DNA of 64,000 nt from Methylophilus sp. QUAN. Lineage in GTDB: Bacteria; Pseudomonadota; Gammaproteobacteria; Burkholderiales; Methylophilaceae. Under the pieces are notes generated by a model, which did no database searches, was not told where the DNA came from, and saw only the letters and a program-made list of their open reading frames with translations. Location of the stretch: NCBI RefSeq assembly GCF_015354445.1, contig NZ_JADKYT010000002.1, positions 248,001-312,000 on the forward strand, given 5' to 3'. This document shows, piece after piece, positions 8,817 through 16,720 of this stretch. The stretch's first letter is position 1; the number at the start of each line of letters is the position of its first letter. The translations under genes and the position numbers were made by a program.

Positions 8817-8888
8817 CGCAGGTAGGGAACCTGTTTGGATTCATATATATTACGACCCTAAACTGTGACTAAATAGCAAGTTCAAAGC

Positions 8889-8912
8889 AGTTCATCAGGA
8901 TAGTTCATCAGG
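8889..8912 (+). repeat. Tandem 13-bp repeat in the edd leader
   Basis: AGTTCATCAGG occurs at 8889-8899 and again at 8902-8912, a head-to-tail duplication with a 13-base period. It lies 29-52 bases upstream of the edd start codon, inside the predicted mRNA leader. No known regulator site is recognised in it. Confidence 0.6.
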
Positions 8913-8940
8913 TAGTTAAAACACAGTTGAGCGATAGTCA

Positions 8941-10755
8941 ATGAAACAATCTCACATTGAAGTAACAGAACGCATCATCGAGCGTAGCCGTCCGACCCGT
9001 AAGGCGTATTTGCAGCGTATTGATGATTACCTGAACCGTGAAAAAGGCCCGGATCGTCTGGGCTGTGCCAACGTGGCGCACGCGTTTGCGGCGATGCCAC
9101 AAAACGACAAGTTCAAGATTTATGCCGAGAAACCAACCCATATTGGGATCGTTACGGCTTACAACGAAATGCTGTCTGCACACCAGCCTTACGTGAACTA
9201 TCCGGATATTATCCGTGATGAAGCCCGTAAGCATGGTGCAACCGTGCAGGTGGCAGGGGGCGTGCCAGCCATGTGTGATGGCATTACCCAGGGCGAACCA
9301 GGCATGGAGCTGAGCCTGTTCAGCCGCGACACCATTGCTATGAGTACTGCGGTTGCTTTGTCACATGATGTGTTTGATGCCTCTTTATTGCTCGGCGTCT
9401 GTGACAAGATCGTGCCAGGCCTGTTGATCGGCGCACTGCATTTTGGTCATTTGCCATGCGTGTTCGTGCCCGCGGGCCCGATGAGCACGGGGATTGATAA
9501 CACCTCCAAATCCAAAGTGCGTGAAAAATACGCGCAAGGTCTGTGTGACCGCGAAGAGTTGCTGGCGAGTGAGTCTGCGGCTTATCACGGTGCTGGTACC
9601 TGTACGTTCTACGGCACGGCCAACAGTAACCAGATGTTGCTGGAAGCCATGGGTCTGCATGTGCCGGGTGCGGCCTTTATCCATCCACATGATGGCATGC
9701 GTGAAGATTTGACGCGTGAAGCTGTGCGCATGGTGATTCAGAACACCAAGAAGGATAGGTTTGTACCAATTGGCCGTTTGGTCGACGAGCATGTCATTGT
9801 CAATGCCATGGTGGCTTTGCTGGCCACTGGTGGTTCTACCAATCACTTGATCCACTGGGTAGCGGTGGCGCGAGCGGCCGGTATTATCATTGACTGGACT
9901 GACTTCCACTACCTAGCCAAGGCGACGCCTTTGCTGGCCAGCGTTTACCCTAACGGTAAGGCTGATGTGAACGAATTCCAGACCGCAGGCGGCCCTGGTT
10001 TCGTGATCCGTGAGCTGATCGAAGGCGGTTATATGTATCCGGATGTCTACACCGTGAGCGGTGGTGGCATGCGTGATTACGGTAAAAAGCCTGAGAAAAC
10101 AGCGGATAAACTGGTGTGGACCGATTATCCAGCAGAAAGCGGCGATGAAACTATCGTGCGTACGGCTGCGCATCCATTTAACGAATCTGGTGGCTTGCGT
10201 TTGCTCAAGGGTAACTTGGGTCGTAGCGTGATCAAGATTTCTGCGGTGCCTGAAGATCGTCACATCATTGAAGCCCCAGCCATTGTGTTTGATGCACAAG
10301 AAGAGTTGCTGGCAGCCTTTGACCGTGGCGAGCTGGAAAGAGATTTTATTGCTGTCGTGCGCTTCCAGGGCCCTAAAGCCAACGGTATGCCAGAGTTACA
10401 TAAACTGACACCGCCATTGGCTGTGTTGCAGAATAAGGGCTTCCGCGTAGCGATTGTGACCGATGGCCGTATGAGTGGCGCTTCTGGCAAGATTCCAGCG
10501 GCGATTCACCTGAGTCCAGAAGCCAGTGCCGGTGGCGCAATTGCCAAAATCCGCAATGGTGACATTATTCGTTTGAACGGTACGGTCGGCCAACTGAACG
10601 TGCTGGTAGACGAAGATACTTGGGCTGAACGTGAAGCCGAAGAGCTTAGCGATGCCAAGCGTCATTACAATGCGCATGGCCTGGGCCGTGAGTTGTTTGG
10701 TGGTATGCGCCGCAATGTGCTGTCGGCCGAAGAAGGTGCGGTTACCTGGTTGTAA
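8941..10755 (+). CDS. edd: 6-phosphogluconate dehydratase
   Basis: A 604-residue member of the IlvD/Edd family that converts 6-phosphogluconate to 2-keto-3-deoxy-6-phosphogluconate (KDPG), the first dedicated Entner-Doudoroff step. The iron-sulfur cluster cysteines are seen in [17 protein letters not shown] and [36 protein letters not shown] near the N terminus and the C-terminal [18 protein letters not shown], both family signatures, are present. Length matches E. coli Edd (603). A GAGCG ribosome binding site precedes ATG 8941. In methylotrophs using the ribulose monophosphate cycle this step feeds cleavage of assimilated C6 sugar phosphate; the next enzyme, Eda, is encoded just downstream. 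Confidence 0.96.
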   Translation: MKQSHIEVTERIIERSRPTRKAYLQRIDDYLNREKGPDRLGCANVAHAFAAMPQNDKFKIYAEKPTHIGIVTAYNEMLSAHQPYVNYPDIIRDEARKHGATVQVAGGVPAMCDGITQGEPGMELSLFSRDTIAMSTAVALSHDVFDASLLLGVCDKIVPGLLIGALHFGHLPCVFVPAGPMSTGIDNTSKSKVREKYAQGLCDREELLASESAAYHGAGTCTFYGTANSNQMLLEAMGLHVPGAAFIHPHDGMREDLTREAVRMVIQNTKKDRFVPIGRLVDEHVIVNAMVALLATGGSTNHLIHWVAVARAAGIIIDWTDFHYLAKATPLLASVYPNGKADVNEFQTAGGPGFVIRELIEGGYMYPDVYTVSGGGMRDYGKKPEKTADKLVWTDYPAESGDETIVRTAAHPFNESGGLRLLKGNLGRSVIKISAVPEDRHIIEAPAIVFDAQEELLAAFDRGELERDFIAVVRFQGPKANGMPELHKLTPPLAVLQNKGFRVAIVTDGRMSGASGKIPAAIHLSPEASAGGAIAKIRNGDIIRLNGTVGQLNVLVDEDTWAEREAEELSDAKRHYNAHGLGRELFGGMRRNVLSAEEGAVTWL

Positions 10756-10856
10756 ACTTTGCAAATTAAGCGCTAACTTTGTTGTACTCGCTTGCCGTAC
10801 TCATTGTACTGTCTGCGCTCGTACGTCGCGTTATCGCTTGATTATCAAAGTTTAAT
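10756..10856. repeat. Imperfect inverted-repeat element between edd and eda
   Basis: The roughly 100-bp spacer starts right at the edd stop. Its ends, AACTTTG...AAGCG..TAAC on the left and GTTA.CGCTT...CAAAGTT on the right, are inverted repeats matching at about 19 of 23 positions. The interior holds several GTAC-containing short repeats (GTACTCG, CGTACTC, GTACTG, CGTACG). It could form a long branched hairpin and looks like a dispersed palindromic or MITE-like unit. No second copy was noticed in the window. It may also serve as an edd terminator or stabiliser. Confidence 0.5.
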
Positions 10857-10940
10857 GTATTCCAGTAAAAAATAATTCTTTAAGTGTGCGTGAATAGGCC
10901 ACTTGAAGCTTCTGAAATTTTATACAAACTGATAGAGACT

Positions 10941-11570
10941 ATGAGCACATTAGAGTTAGCGAATCATGGCCCGGTAATTCCGGTGATTGTCATCAACAAA
11001 GTGGAAGATGCCGTGCCGATGGCAGAAGCCTTGCTTGAAGGTGGCGTGAAAGTGCTGGAAGTGACATTACGCTCACCAGTGGCCCTGCAAGCCATGGAAC
11101 AAATTGCCAAGCACGTGCCTGACGCGATTTTGGGTTCCGGTACTGTACGTAACCTGAAAGATGCACAAGCGTCTAAAGATGTCGGTTGTCAGTTCGCAGT
11201 CAGCCCAGGCTATACCACTGAGTTGGGTCAATTTGCCCGTAAAATCGGCCTGCCATTGTTGCCAGGCGTGTCTACCGGCTCTGAAATCATGATGGCGAAT
11301 GCCGATGATTACTACTTCTTGAAACTGTTCCCAGCGGTGGCTGTGGGCGGCATCAACCTGCTCAAGGGCTTTGCTGGCCCGTTTGCTGACGTGAAATTCT
11401 GCCCCACCGGTGGTGTGAGCGTTGAAAGCGCGCCTAACTTCCTGGCACTGCCAAACGTGGTTGTCTGTGGCGGTACCTGGTTAACGCCAGCAGATGCTGT
11501 GGCCAATAAAGACTGGGCACACATCACCAAACTGGCGAAGGAAGCTTCAGCGATCGTGGCAGCCAAATAA
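10941..11570 (+). CDS. eda: KDPG aldolase (2-dehydro-3-deoxy-phosphogluconate aldolase)
   Basis: A 209-residue class I aldolase that cleaves KDPG to pyruvate and glyceraldehyde 3-phosphate. The catalytic glutamate is in VLEVTLRSPVAL and the Schiff-base lysine in YYFLKLFPA. PVIVINKVEDAVPMAEALLEGG and FCPTGGVSVESAPNFLALPNV are further family blocks. The frame is open back to 10884, but ATG 10941 gives the expected N terminus MSTLELANHGPVIPV and normal length. It lies 185 bp downstream of edd, separated by a palindromic element, so it may have its own promoter or be expressed by readthrough. A strong intrinsic terminator follows at 11600. Confidence 0.95.
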   Translation: MSTLELANHGPVIPVIVINKVEDAVPMAEALLEGGVKVLEVTLRSPVALQAMEQIAKHVPDAILGSGTVRNLKDAQASKDVGCQFAVSPGYTTELGQFARKIGLPLLPGVSTGSEIMMANADDYYFLKLFPAVAVGGINLLKGFAGPFADVKFCPTGGVSVESAPNFLALPNVVVCGGTWLTPADAVANKDWAHITKLAKEASAIVAAK

Positions 11571-11599
11571 GCGAAGCGCATAGCAAATCGTCTATAATG

Positions 11600-11630
11600 A
11601 AGGCTTGTAGCAATACAAGCCTTTTTTATT
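11600..11630 (+). terminator. Intrinsic terminator of eda
   Basis: A 10-bp perfect stem AAGGCTTGTA/TACAAGCCTT (11600-11609 and 11614-11623) with loop GCAA is followed by TTTTATT. It lies 29 bp after the eda stop and 9 bp before the next gene. Confidence 0.9.
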
Positions 11631-11639
11631 ATCCAGCCT

Positions 11640-12320
11640 ATGTCCCAACGCCCAGACCTTTCAATTTACAAAACCATCGTGCTTGATTGCGATGGAGTTG
11701 TCCTCAACAGTAACCAGACCAAAGTCGATGCCTACTACAATACGGCTAAACGAATGGGCGGCAACGATGCGCAAGCACAAGCTTTCGTGGATTATCACAT
11801 CAAACTGGGCAGCATTCCACGTAATGATAAGATCCGTTATTACATTACCGAGATCATCAAACAGCCGTTGACGCCGGAACTGTTCCAGGCATTTATGGAT
11901 ACGTTTACCGTGATTCTGGATGAGACCTTAATGCAATGCGAAGTCGCACCGGCTTTAATGGATTTAAAGCAGAAGACGTCACAGGCCAAGTGGATGCTGA
12001 TGTCAGGCGGCGATCAGGAAGAGCTAAGAAATATTTTTCCGCGGCGTGGACTGGATAATTTGTTTGAGTTGGGCATCTATGGCGGCCCGACCAAAAAGAA
12101 CGAGCATCTGGCTCGCTTGATTGCCGATGGCAGCATACAGTTTCCCGCATTGTTTATCGGCGATAGTCGCTTTGACCACCAGGCATCGACAGGGGCTGGG
12201 CTGGACTTTATTTTCGTTGCGGACTGGACCGATATGCCGGATTGGAAAGCTTACTGTAAGGAACATCAAGTCACGGTGTGTCATCATCTCGAATTGCGCC
12301 CGTACGAGGCCTTAGTTTAA
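11640..12320 (+). CDS. HAD superfamily hydrolase
   Basis: A 226-residue haloacid dehalogenase-type phosphatase. Motif I is VLDCDGVVLNSNQTK (nucleophile Asp and acid/base Asp near residues 18-20), motif II is WMLMSGGDQEEL near residue 123, the lysine falls in GGPTKKNEHL near residue 145, and motif IV is LFIGDSRFDHQAS near residue 175. An inserted alpha-helical cap after motif I places it in subfamily I (phosphoglycolate phosphatase-like). Related proteins occur in surface polysaccharide clusters beside NeuA-type genes, and a cytidylyltransferase lies 3 kb downstream here, but the substrate is unknown. It starts only 9 bp after the eda terminator, so its promoter must overlap the eda end. Confidence 0.78.
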   Translation: MSQRPDLSIYKTIVLDCDGVVLNSNQTKVDAYYNTAKRMGGNDAQAQAFVDYHIKLGSIPRNDKIRYYITEIIKQPLTPELFQAFMDTFTVILDETLMQCEVAPALMDLKQKTSQAKWMLMSGGDQEELRNIFPRRGLDNLFELGIYGGPTKKNEHLARLIADGSIQFPALFIGDSRFDHQASTGAGLDFIFVADWTDMPDWKAYCKEHQVTVCHHLELRPYEALV

Positions 12321-12338
12321 CTTCGCCATGTTTACGCG

Positions 12339-14228
12339 ATGAAAGTTTACGCGATGAAACCATCCAACAATGCCGTTTTCCGGCTTTTTTTATTACTCAC
12401 TACCTTGCATATGTTGTGGGTGACCTGGGGATTTTTCTCTGAAGGGGTCGCTGCAGCAACCAGTCTGTCGTGGTTTTTCCATTTATCAGCCTGGGGCTTT
12501 TATGCGTTTCTCTATAGCCTGATTGCTGTATTGCCTGCGTGGCTGGCGAGTTTATTTCTGAGAGCTTATCCCCGATTGCTGGCTGTGCTGGCAATTGTGC
12601 TGACCAGCACCGGGCTTATGTTTATCAAATCGGATCTGATGATTTATGATTTGTATCGCTTCCACTTCAATGGCTTCATCTGGAACTTGATGACGACCAA
12701 AGGTGGCCTTGCTTCGTTGGGCACCAGTGGCGGTACTTATGTCTCGATTGTTGGTTCTGTCTTATTGGTTGCGTTGATTCAAACCATTTTCTGGGTCACC
12801 AGTGTACGTTATACACAATTCAAGCTTGCCAGAATCTCTGCGATTGTCATCTGGATATTAGCCCCCATCTTATTTGTGATTCAGGGGCTGATTTATGGCA
12901 TTAGCGATGTGAAGAATATTGGTGCAGTGTTAGATACGGCAGACGTATATCCCTTTTATCAGCGAGTGTTGATACGCTCGTTAGCAGCTCGGTACGGTAT
13001 GGATATTGAGCGACGACATGATCATCGCCTGTCAGTGGATACGGCAAGGCTGCATTACCCATTGCAAGCCATTAATTATCAGTCGGTAAATCATCCACCG
13101 AACATTGTGATCTTCGCTGCGGAATCCCTGCGTTGGGACAGGCTAACGCCTGGAATCATGCCTAATAGTTGGCAACTTGGTCAGCAGGGTAGCTTATTCA
13201 CGCAGCATTATTCCAGTGGCAATGGTACACGGGAAGGGCTGTTTGGCATGTTTTACGGCTTATATGGCTCTTATTGGTCCAGCTTCTTGCATGCTCAGCA
13301 ATCGCCCTTGCTGATGGATAGATTACAGTCCCTGGGCTATCAGTTTGATTTGCGCACCAGTGCAAAATTCTCTTACCCTGAGTTTAATAAAACCTTATTC
13401 GCCAAATTTTCGTTGGCAGATTTGCATGAAGCAGATGAAAGCATGAGTCCATGGCAGCGGGATGAGTGGAATGCAAGCCAGCAAATTGCTTTTCTAAAAC
13501 AGCGAGACCGTAGTAAACCCTTCATGAGTTTCTTCTTTTTTGAATCTACCCATGCCCGGTATGACTTCCCTGACCAGGCGGTTGTTGCTTCGCCTTATTT
13601 GGGTGATGTGAATTATTGGGGGATGTCACGAGCCTCTTTGCAGCCAAGGATCGGGGAGTTCAAGAATCGCTACTCTAATGCGGCGCATTGGATAGATATG
13701 CAAATTGGACGTGTATTGGAAGAATTGCGTAGCCAGGGCCTATTGGAAAATACGATTATCATCATTACCGGTGATCATGGCGAAGAGTTTCTTGAGAAAG
13801 GCAACTGGGGCCATAATTCCACCTTTGTTGAAGAGCAAACGCATGTGCCTATGGTCGTGTGGATGCCTGGTCGTGCGCATGCCGAGATCGATCATGTGAG
13901 CAGCCATCTGGATATTTCACCTACGCTACTACAAGCCCTGGGAGCCCCTGTTGATGCCAACAGCTACTCATTGGGCCGTAATATTTACGAGACGCAACAA
14001 CGTGATTTTATCGTTGTAAGCGACTGGCGAACCATCGGTGTGTTGACGAACGACATGAAATATCGCATCGCCTATCAACAAAACGGGATCAAGCATTATG
14101 TGCCTACAGGACGTAATGATGAAGTGTTAGATACTGAACAACAGGCTGCCTTGACCGCTGAGCATCAGCCGCAATTGTTGCAGGCGATTAAAAATTGTTC
14201 ACGTTTTATGGCAAGCTTTAAAGACTGA
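12339..14228 (+). CDS. YejM/PbgA-like inner-membrane protein with sulfatase-fold domain
   Basis: A 629-residue protein with about five N-terminal membrane helices (residues 10-205, DUF3413-like) and a periplasmic alkaline phosphatase/sulfatase-fold domain from about residue 255. Seen are NIVIFAAESLRWDRL near residue 257, MPNSW, HYSSGNGTREGLFGMFYGLYG near residue 290 (the candidate nucleophile threonine), IIITGDHGEEF near residue 476 and WGHNSTF near 490, so the metal ligands appear intact. In enterobacteria YejM/PbgA senses LPS and controls LpxC turnover; a related job, or transfer of phosphoethanolamine or glycerol phosphate, is possible. ATG 12354 is an alternative start. Its stop overlaps the WaaP-like gene start (TGATG), tying it to LPS core metabolism. 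Confidence 0.78.
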   Translation: MKVYAMKPSNNAVFRLFLLLTTLHMLWVTWGFFSEGVAAATSLSWFFHLSAWGFYAFLYSLIAVLPAWLASLFLRAYPRLLAVLAIVLTSTGLMFIKSDLMIYDLYRFHFNGFIWNLMTTKGGLASLGTSGGTYVSIVGSVLLVALIQTIFWVTSVRYTQFKLARISAIVIWILAPILFVIQGLIYGISDVKNIGAVLDTADVYPFYQRVLIRSLAARYGMDIERRHDHRLSVDTARLHYPLQAINYQSVNHPPNIVIFAAESLRWDRLTPGIMPNSWQLGQQGSLFTQHYSSGNGTREGLFGMFYGLYGSYWSSFLHAQQSPLLMDRLQSLGYQFDLRTSAKFSYPEFNKTLFAKFSLADLHEADESMSPWQRDEWNASQQIAFLKQRDRSKPFMSFFFFESTHARYDFPDQAVVASPYLGDVNYWGMSRASLQPRIGEFKNRYSNAAHWIDMQIGRVLEELRSQGLLENTIIIITGDHGEEFLEKGNWGHNSTFVEEQTHVPMVVWMPGRAHAEIDHVSSHLDISPTLLQALGAPVDANSYSLGRNIYETQQRDFIVVSDWRTIGVLTNDMKYRIAYQQNGIKHYVPTGRNDEVLDTEQQAALTAEHQPQLLQAIKNCSRFMASFKD

Positions 14229-15067
14229 TGACCATGAAACAACAGGTGGACTTTGCTGCTGACAATCCGCTTCCACCAGACATGCTGGCGCGGCCTGATC
14301 TGTTTGAGTACCTCATGCATATTGATGGACAGGTCTTCAGAGCCGTTGCGACCAGGCAGACGGTCAAGGTTAAGTTCGGGCAGCGCTACTATTTTATTAA
14401 GCGCCACAATGGCGTGGGCTGGATGGAGATTTTAAAGAACTGGATGACGTTTAAGCGTCCAGTCGTCAGTGCGAGTAATGAAGTAGCGGCGATTCAAGCG
14501 CTGACTGACCTGAATATTCCAACAACCCCATATGTCGCCCATGGTGTGCAGGGCTGTTTGCCAGCAAGCTTGCGCTCTTTTGTCATGACCGAAGATCTGG
14601 GGGATATTGTCACGCTGGAGGATGTTGCCATTAACTGGCAGACACAGCGGCCACGGTTGCAGTATAAACGGGCACTGATTCGACAGGTGGCTGAGATTGC
14701 CGGTAAGCTACATGCACATGGCATTTATCACCGCGATTTTTACATTTGCCATTTTTGCTTCAAACGTCAAGACGATGGACAATGGCCTCCTGCATTATAT
14801 GTGCTCGATTTGCACAGGGTTGAAATACATCGTCCGCCTTCTGTGCCTATGCAAATCAAAGACCTGGCTGCTTTGTATTTCTCGGCTATGGATGCGGGGT
14901 TAAGTCGTGGCGACTGGCTGACTTTTTACAAGCATTACTATTCGGCATGGCCAGTTCAGGATTGGCGTGTCCAGATGGGGGCTTCAGTATGGCAAGCCGT
15001 GCGTACCCGGGCACAAAAGCTCTATATCAAATATCAGAGGAAATTACGTAGTGGCGTAGCCATGTAA
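14228..15067 (+). CDS. waaP: Lipopolysaccharide core heptose(I) kinase RfaP/WaaP
   Basis: A 279-residue WaaP-type kinase, which phosphorylates the first heptose of the LPS inner core from the cytoplasmic face of the inner membrane. Diagnostic segments are FEYLMHIDGQVFRAVATRQTV, YYFIKRHNGVGWMEILKNW with the ATP-binding lysine near residue 57, the catalytic loop GIYHRDFYICHFCF near residue 166 with Asp170, and VLDLHRVEIHR near residue 197. It starts inside the stop codon of the PbgA-like gene, so translation is coupled. The ADP-heptose pathway and WaaF lie in the convergent operon downstream, consistent with a heptose-containing core. Confidence 0.9.
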   Translation: MTMKQQVDFAADNPLPPDMLARPDLFEYLMHIDGQVFRAVATRQTVKVKFGQRYYFIKRHNGVGWMEILKNWMTFKRPVVSASNEVAAIQALTDLNIPTTPYVAHGVQGCLPASLRSFVMTEDLGDIVTLEDVAINWQTQRPRLQYKRALIRQVAEIAGKLHAHGIYHRDFYICHFCFKRQDDGQWPPALYVLDLHRVEIHRPPSVPMQIKDLAALYFSAMDAGLSRGDWLTFYKHYYSAWPVQDWRVQMGASVWQAVRTRAQKLYIKYQRKLRSGVAM

Positions 15068-15080
15068 GCGCTGCCACTAC
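15048..15080. terminator. Possible hairpin between convergent waaP and cytidylyltransferase genes
   Basis: GTAGTGGC (15048-15055) pairs with GCCACTAC (15073-15080) across the waaP stop codon with a 17-base loop. The T tract is weak, so this is only a candidate bidirectional terminator. Confidence 0.3.
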
Positions 15081-15090
15081 GATTTGGCTA

Positions 15091-15753
15091 TTAAATGGTA
15101 CCGTGCAGTTTGGTATAAATCATTCCGGCCAGTTCGAAGTCTTCATGGTAATCAATATCTACCACCATATGGTTAGTTTCAAACAGATATGGGTTCACGC
15201 CAATATGGTAGTGAAAACGGTTAACAGTTTCACGTTTGAGAATAAACAGACTCCACAGTACAGAATACAGCTTGGGTAAGTCTTGCGATACTTTATGCCA
15301 GTAGCCAAAGCCATAGTTGACAGGATTACCTTTGGCATCCAGCAAATGACCTTTAAATGGCTTGACTGCCACTAGGGAGTCATAGTCATTACGCACGGTT
15401 TTCCAAGCCTCCAGCGCTTCCTTAAACTGATTAAATAGCGGAGAAGTCACCTGTATCCACATGATGTCATCATCACCTGGCAGCGGGTCGGTCAACGCTT
15501 TCACCAAATCGGGCTGATAGATTTTGTTGCCTGTCAGCGAATCATCGCGCTGCATGAAATGAAAACCATATTTATCACACAAAGGTTTGACCAGCTCTGC
15601 ACTTTCAGAAGACACATAGACATTCTCTGGTGACTCGAAGGTCAGGATTTGTTTGGCTTTAATATCAAACAGGGAGTCGTCCTGGTAAAACGGACGGATA
15701 TTTTTGTGTGGAATACGCGTTGAGCAAGTTTGTAGTGGAATAATAATTTTCAT
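15091..15753 (-). CDS. NeuA-like CMP-sugar cytidylyltransferase family protein
   Basis: A 220-residue nucleotidyltransferase of the acylneuraminate cytidylyltransferase family (COG1083), which activates a 2-keto acid sugar with CTP. The N-terminal nucleotide-binding loop is IIPLQTCSTRIPHKNIRPF, a variant of the usual ARxGSKxxxxKN. VYVSSES near residue 48, ITGNKIYQPD-like text near residue 77, MWIQVTSPLF near residue 97 and the C-terminal metal site MVVDIDYHEDFELA near residue 195 fit the family. It is the last gene of the minus-strand heptose operon and follows the WaaZ-like gene by 7 bp. It could make the CMP-sugar for that transferase. The exact sugar (Kdo, sialic-like, legionaminic-like) cannot be told. 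Confidence 0.72.
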   Translation of the reverse strand: MKIIIPLQTCSTRIPHKNIRPFYQDDSLFDIKAKQILTFESPENVYVSSESAELVKPLCDKYGFHFMQRDDSLTGNKIYQPDLVKALTDPLPGDDDIMWIQVTSPLFNQFKEALEAWKTVRNDYDSLVAVKPFKGHLLDAKGNPVNYGFGYWHKVSQDLPKLYSVLWSLFILKRETVNRFHYHIGVNPYLFETNHMVVDIDYHEDFELAGMIYTKLHGTI

Positions 15754-15760
15754 AACATGT

Positions 15761-16711
15761 TCATTTCACAGAAGACGCATTCTTGTCTATTTGTTGCAAA
15801 GCCTCGGTAAAGGAAATTTTGGGGATAATGTGCGCTGGTAATGCGCTTTGTTGCGACAGATTATATAACTTCACACCAGTTTTTTCACTTGCCTGGCGTG
15901 CCAGTTCAAAGCAGCCACGGATATGTGGCTCGTAATAGCGCAAGAAATCAGGAGCGGGGTTATTTTTGTCCGCATAGAAATGCGTTTTTCCCGTCCCGCC
16001 TAAATCCATGCCCACAATATAAATCGCACCGTAACCAAGGCCAAATGCGAGCTGTACCGCCCAGGTGGCCACTGTTTTACCTGCAAAAACGCCTTTTTGC
16101 AGGTTGTGGCTGAAACCAATGGCGCGGCAGTAGGGTAGTAGGTCTGCAGCCAGGGCAATTTCAGGGTCTTGCTGGAAACGTTGCAGGCATTGTTTGATAC
16201 TCTCACGAGCTACGCCGTATTTTCTGGTCGCAGACTCGATTAAGTAAATATTGCCTTGCTGTAATAACTCAGGTGCACGCTCGGCAATGATACTTAAACC
16301 TTCAAAGCTGAAGAAGCAATGTGCGCCGGAGCGTATTGAATCCACAACGCATTGCCATTGGCGTTTAAATACGCGGTGATCGACAATAATACTGTGGGTA
16401 GGCGTGAGCCCTGCCTCCAGAAATTTTTTGATGGCACAATTCAGGCTGATCGTTGGGTAGGACGCAATTTTCTGCAAATCAATATCAGCTAAAGAAGGGC
16501 CTGAGGCCACAATCCAGCAAGGGCCATGTGCTGTGTGGCTGAGTGTGTGTGCAAAAGGAATCGTCGCCAATGGCTGTTTTTTCCATCGCACCGTACACGT
16601 TGTTTCACTACGCAGCAGATCAAAATCAGGATGGCAATTGTATTGATGCTTGAAATACGATCCAAGCAGCAATCGCCTGAAGCCACAATGCAGTTTATGT
16701 AATACCTTCAT
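15761..16711 (-). CDS. WaaZ-like/DUF115-like transferase, probable sugar transferase
   Basis: A 316-residue soluble protein. Near residue 65 it has CWIVASGPSLADIDL, the GxGPS loop found in DUF115, GT42 sialyltransferases and WaaZ. FLEAGLTPTHSIIVDHRVF follows, and then a long block near residues 190-250 (AIGFSHNLQKGVFAG, ATWAVQLAFGLGYGAIYIVG, MDLGG, HFYADKN). From memory this block resembles E. coli WaaZ, the Kdo-III transferase of the LPS core, in order and spacing, including a C-terminal LYNLS and an IPKISF segment. Such enzymes use CMP-sugars, which fits the cytidylyltransferase gene 7 bp downstream. It is the seventh gene of the heptose operon. The function is inferred and remains unproven. 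Confidence 0.6.
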   Translation of the reverse strand: MKVLHKLHCGFRRLLLGSYFKHQYNCHPDFDLLRSETTCTVRWKKQPLATIPFAHTLSHTAHGPCWIVASGPSLADIDLQKIASYPTISLNCAIKKFLEAGLTPTHSIIVDHRVFKRQWQCVVDSIRSGAHCFFSFEGLSIIAERAPELLQQGNIYLIESATRKYGVARESIKQCLQRFQQDPEIALAADLLPYCRAIGFSHNLQKGVFAGKTVATWAVQLAFGLGYGAIYIVGMDLGGTGKTHFYADKNNPAPDFLRYYEPHIRGCFELARQASEKTGVKLYNLSQQSALPAHIIPKISFTEALQQIDKNASSVK

Positions 16712-16720
16712 AGGCGTGCA

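Noticed and set aside
8684-8940. HexR-type operator before edd
   Set aside because: No convincing TGTAAT...ATTACA palindrome was seen.
11593-11598. Perfect TATAAT just before the eda terminator
   Set aside because: No -35 box at 16-18 bp, and the transcript would start within the terminator stem. It may be chance; a promoter for the HAD gene was not called.
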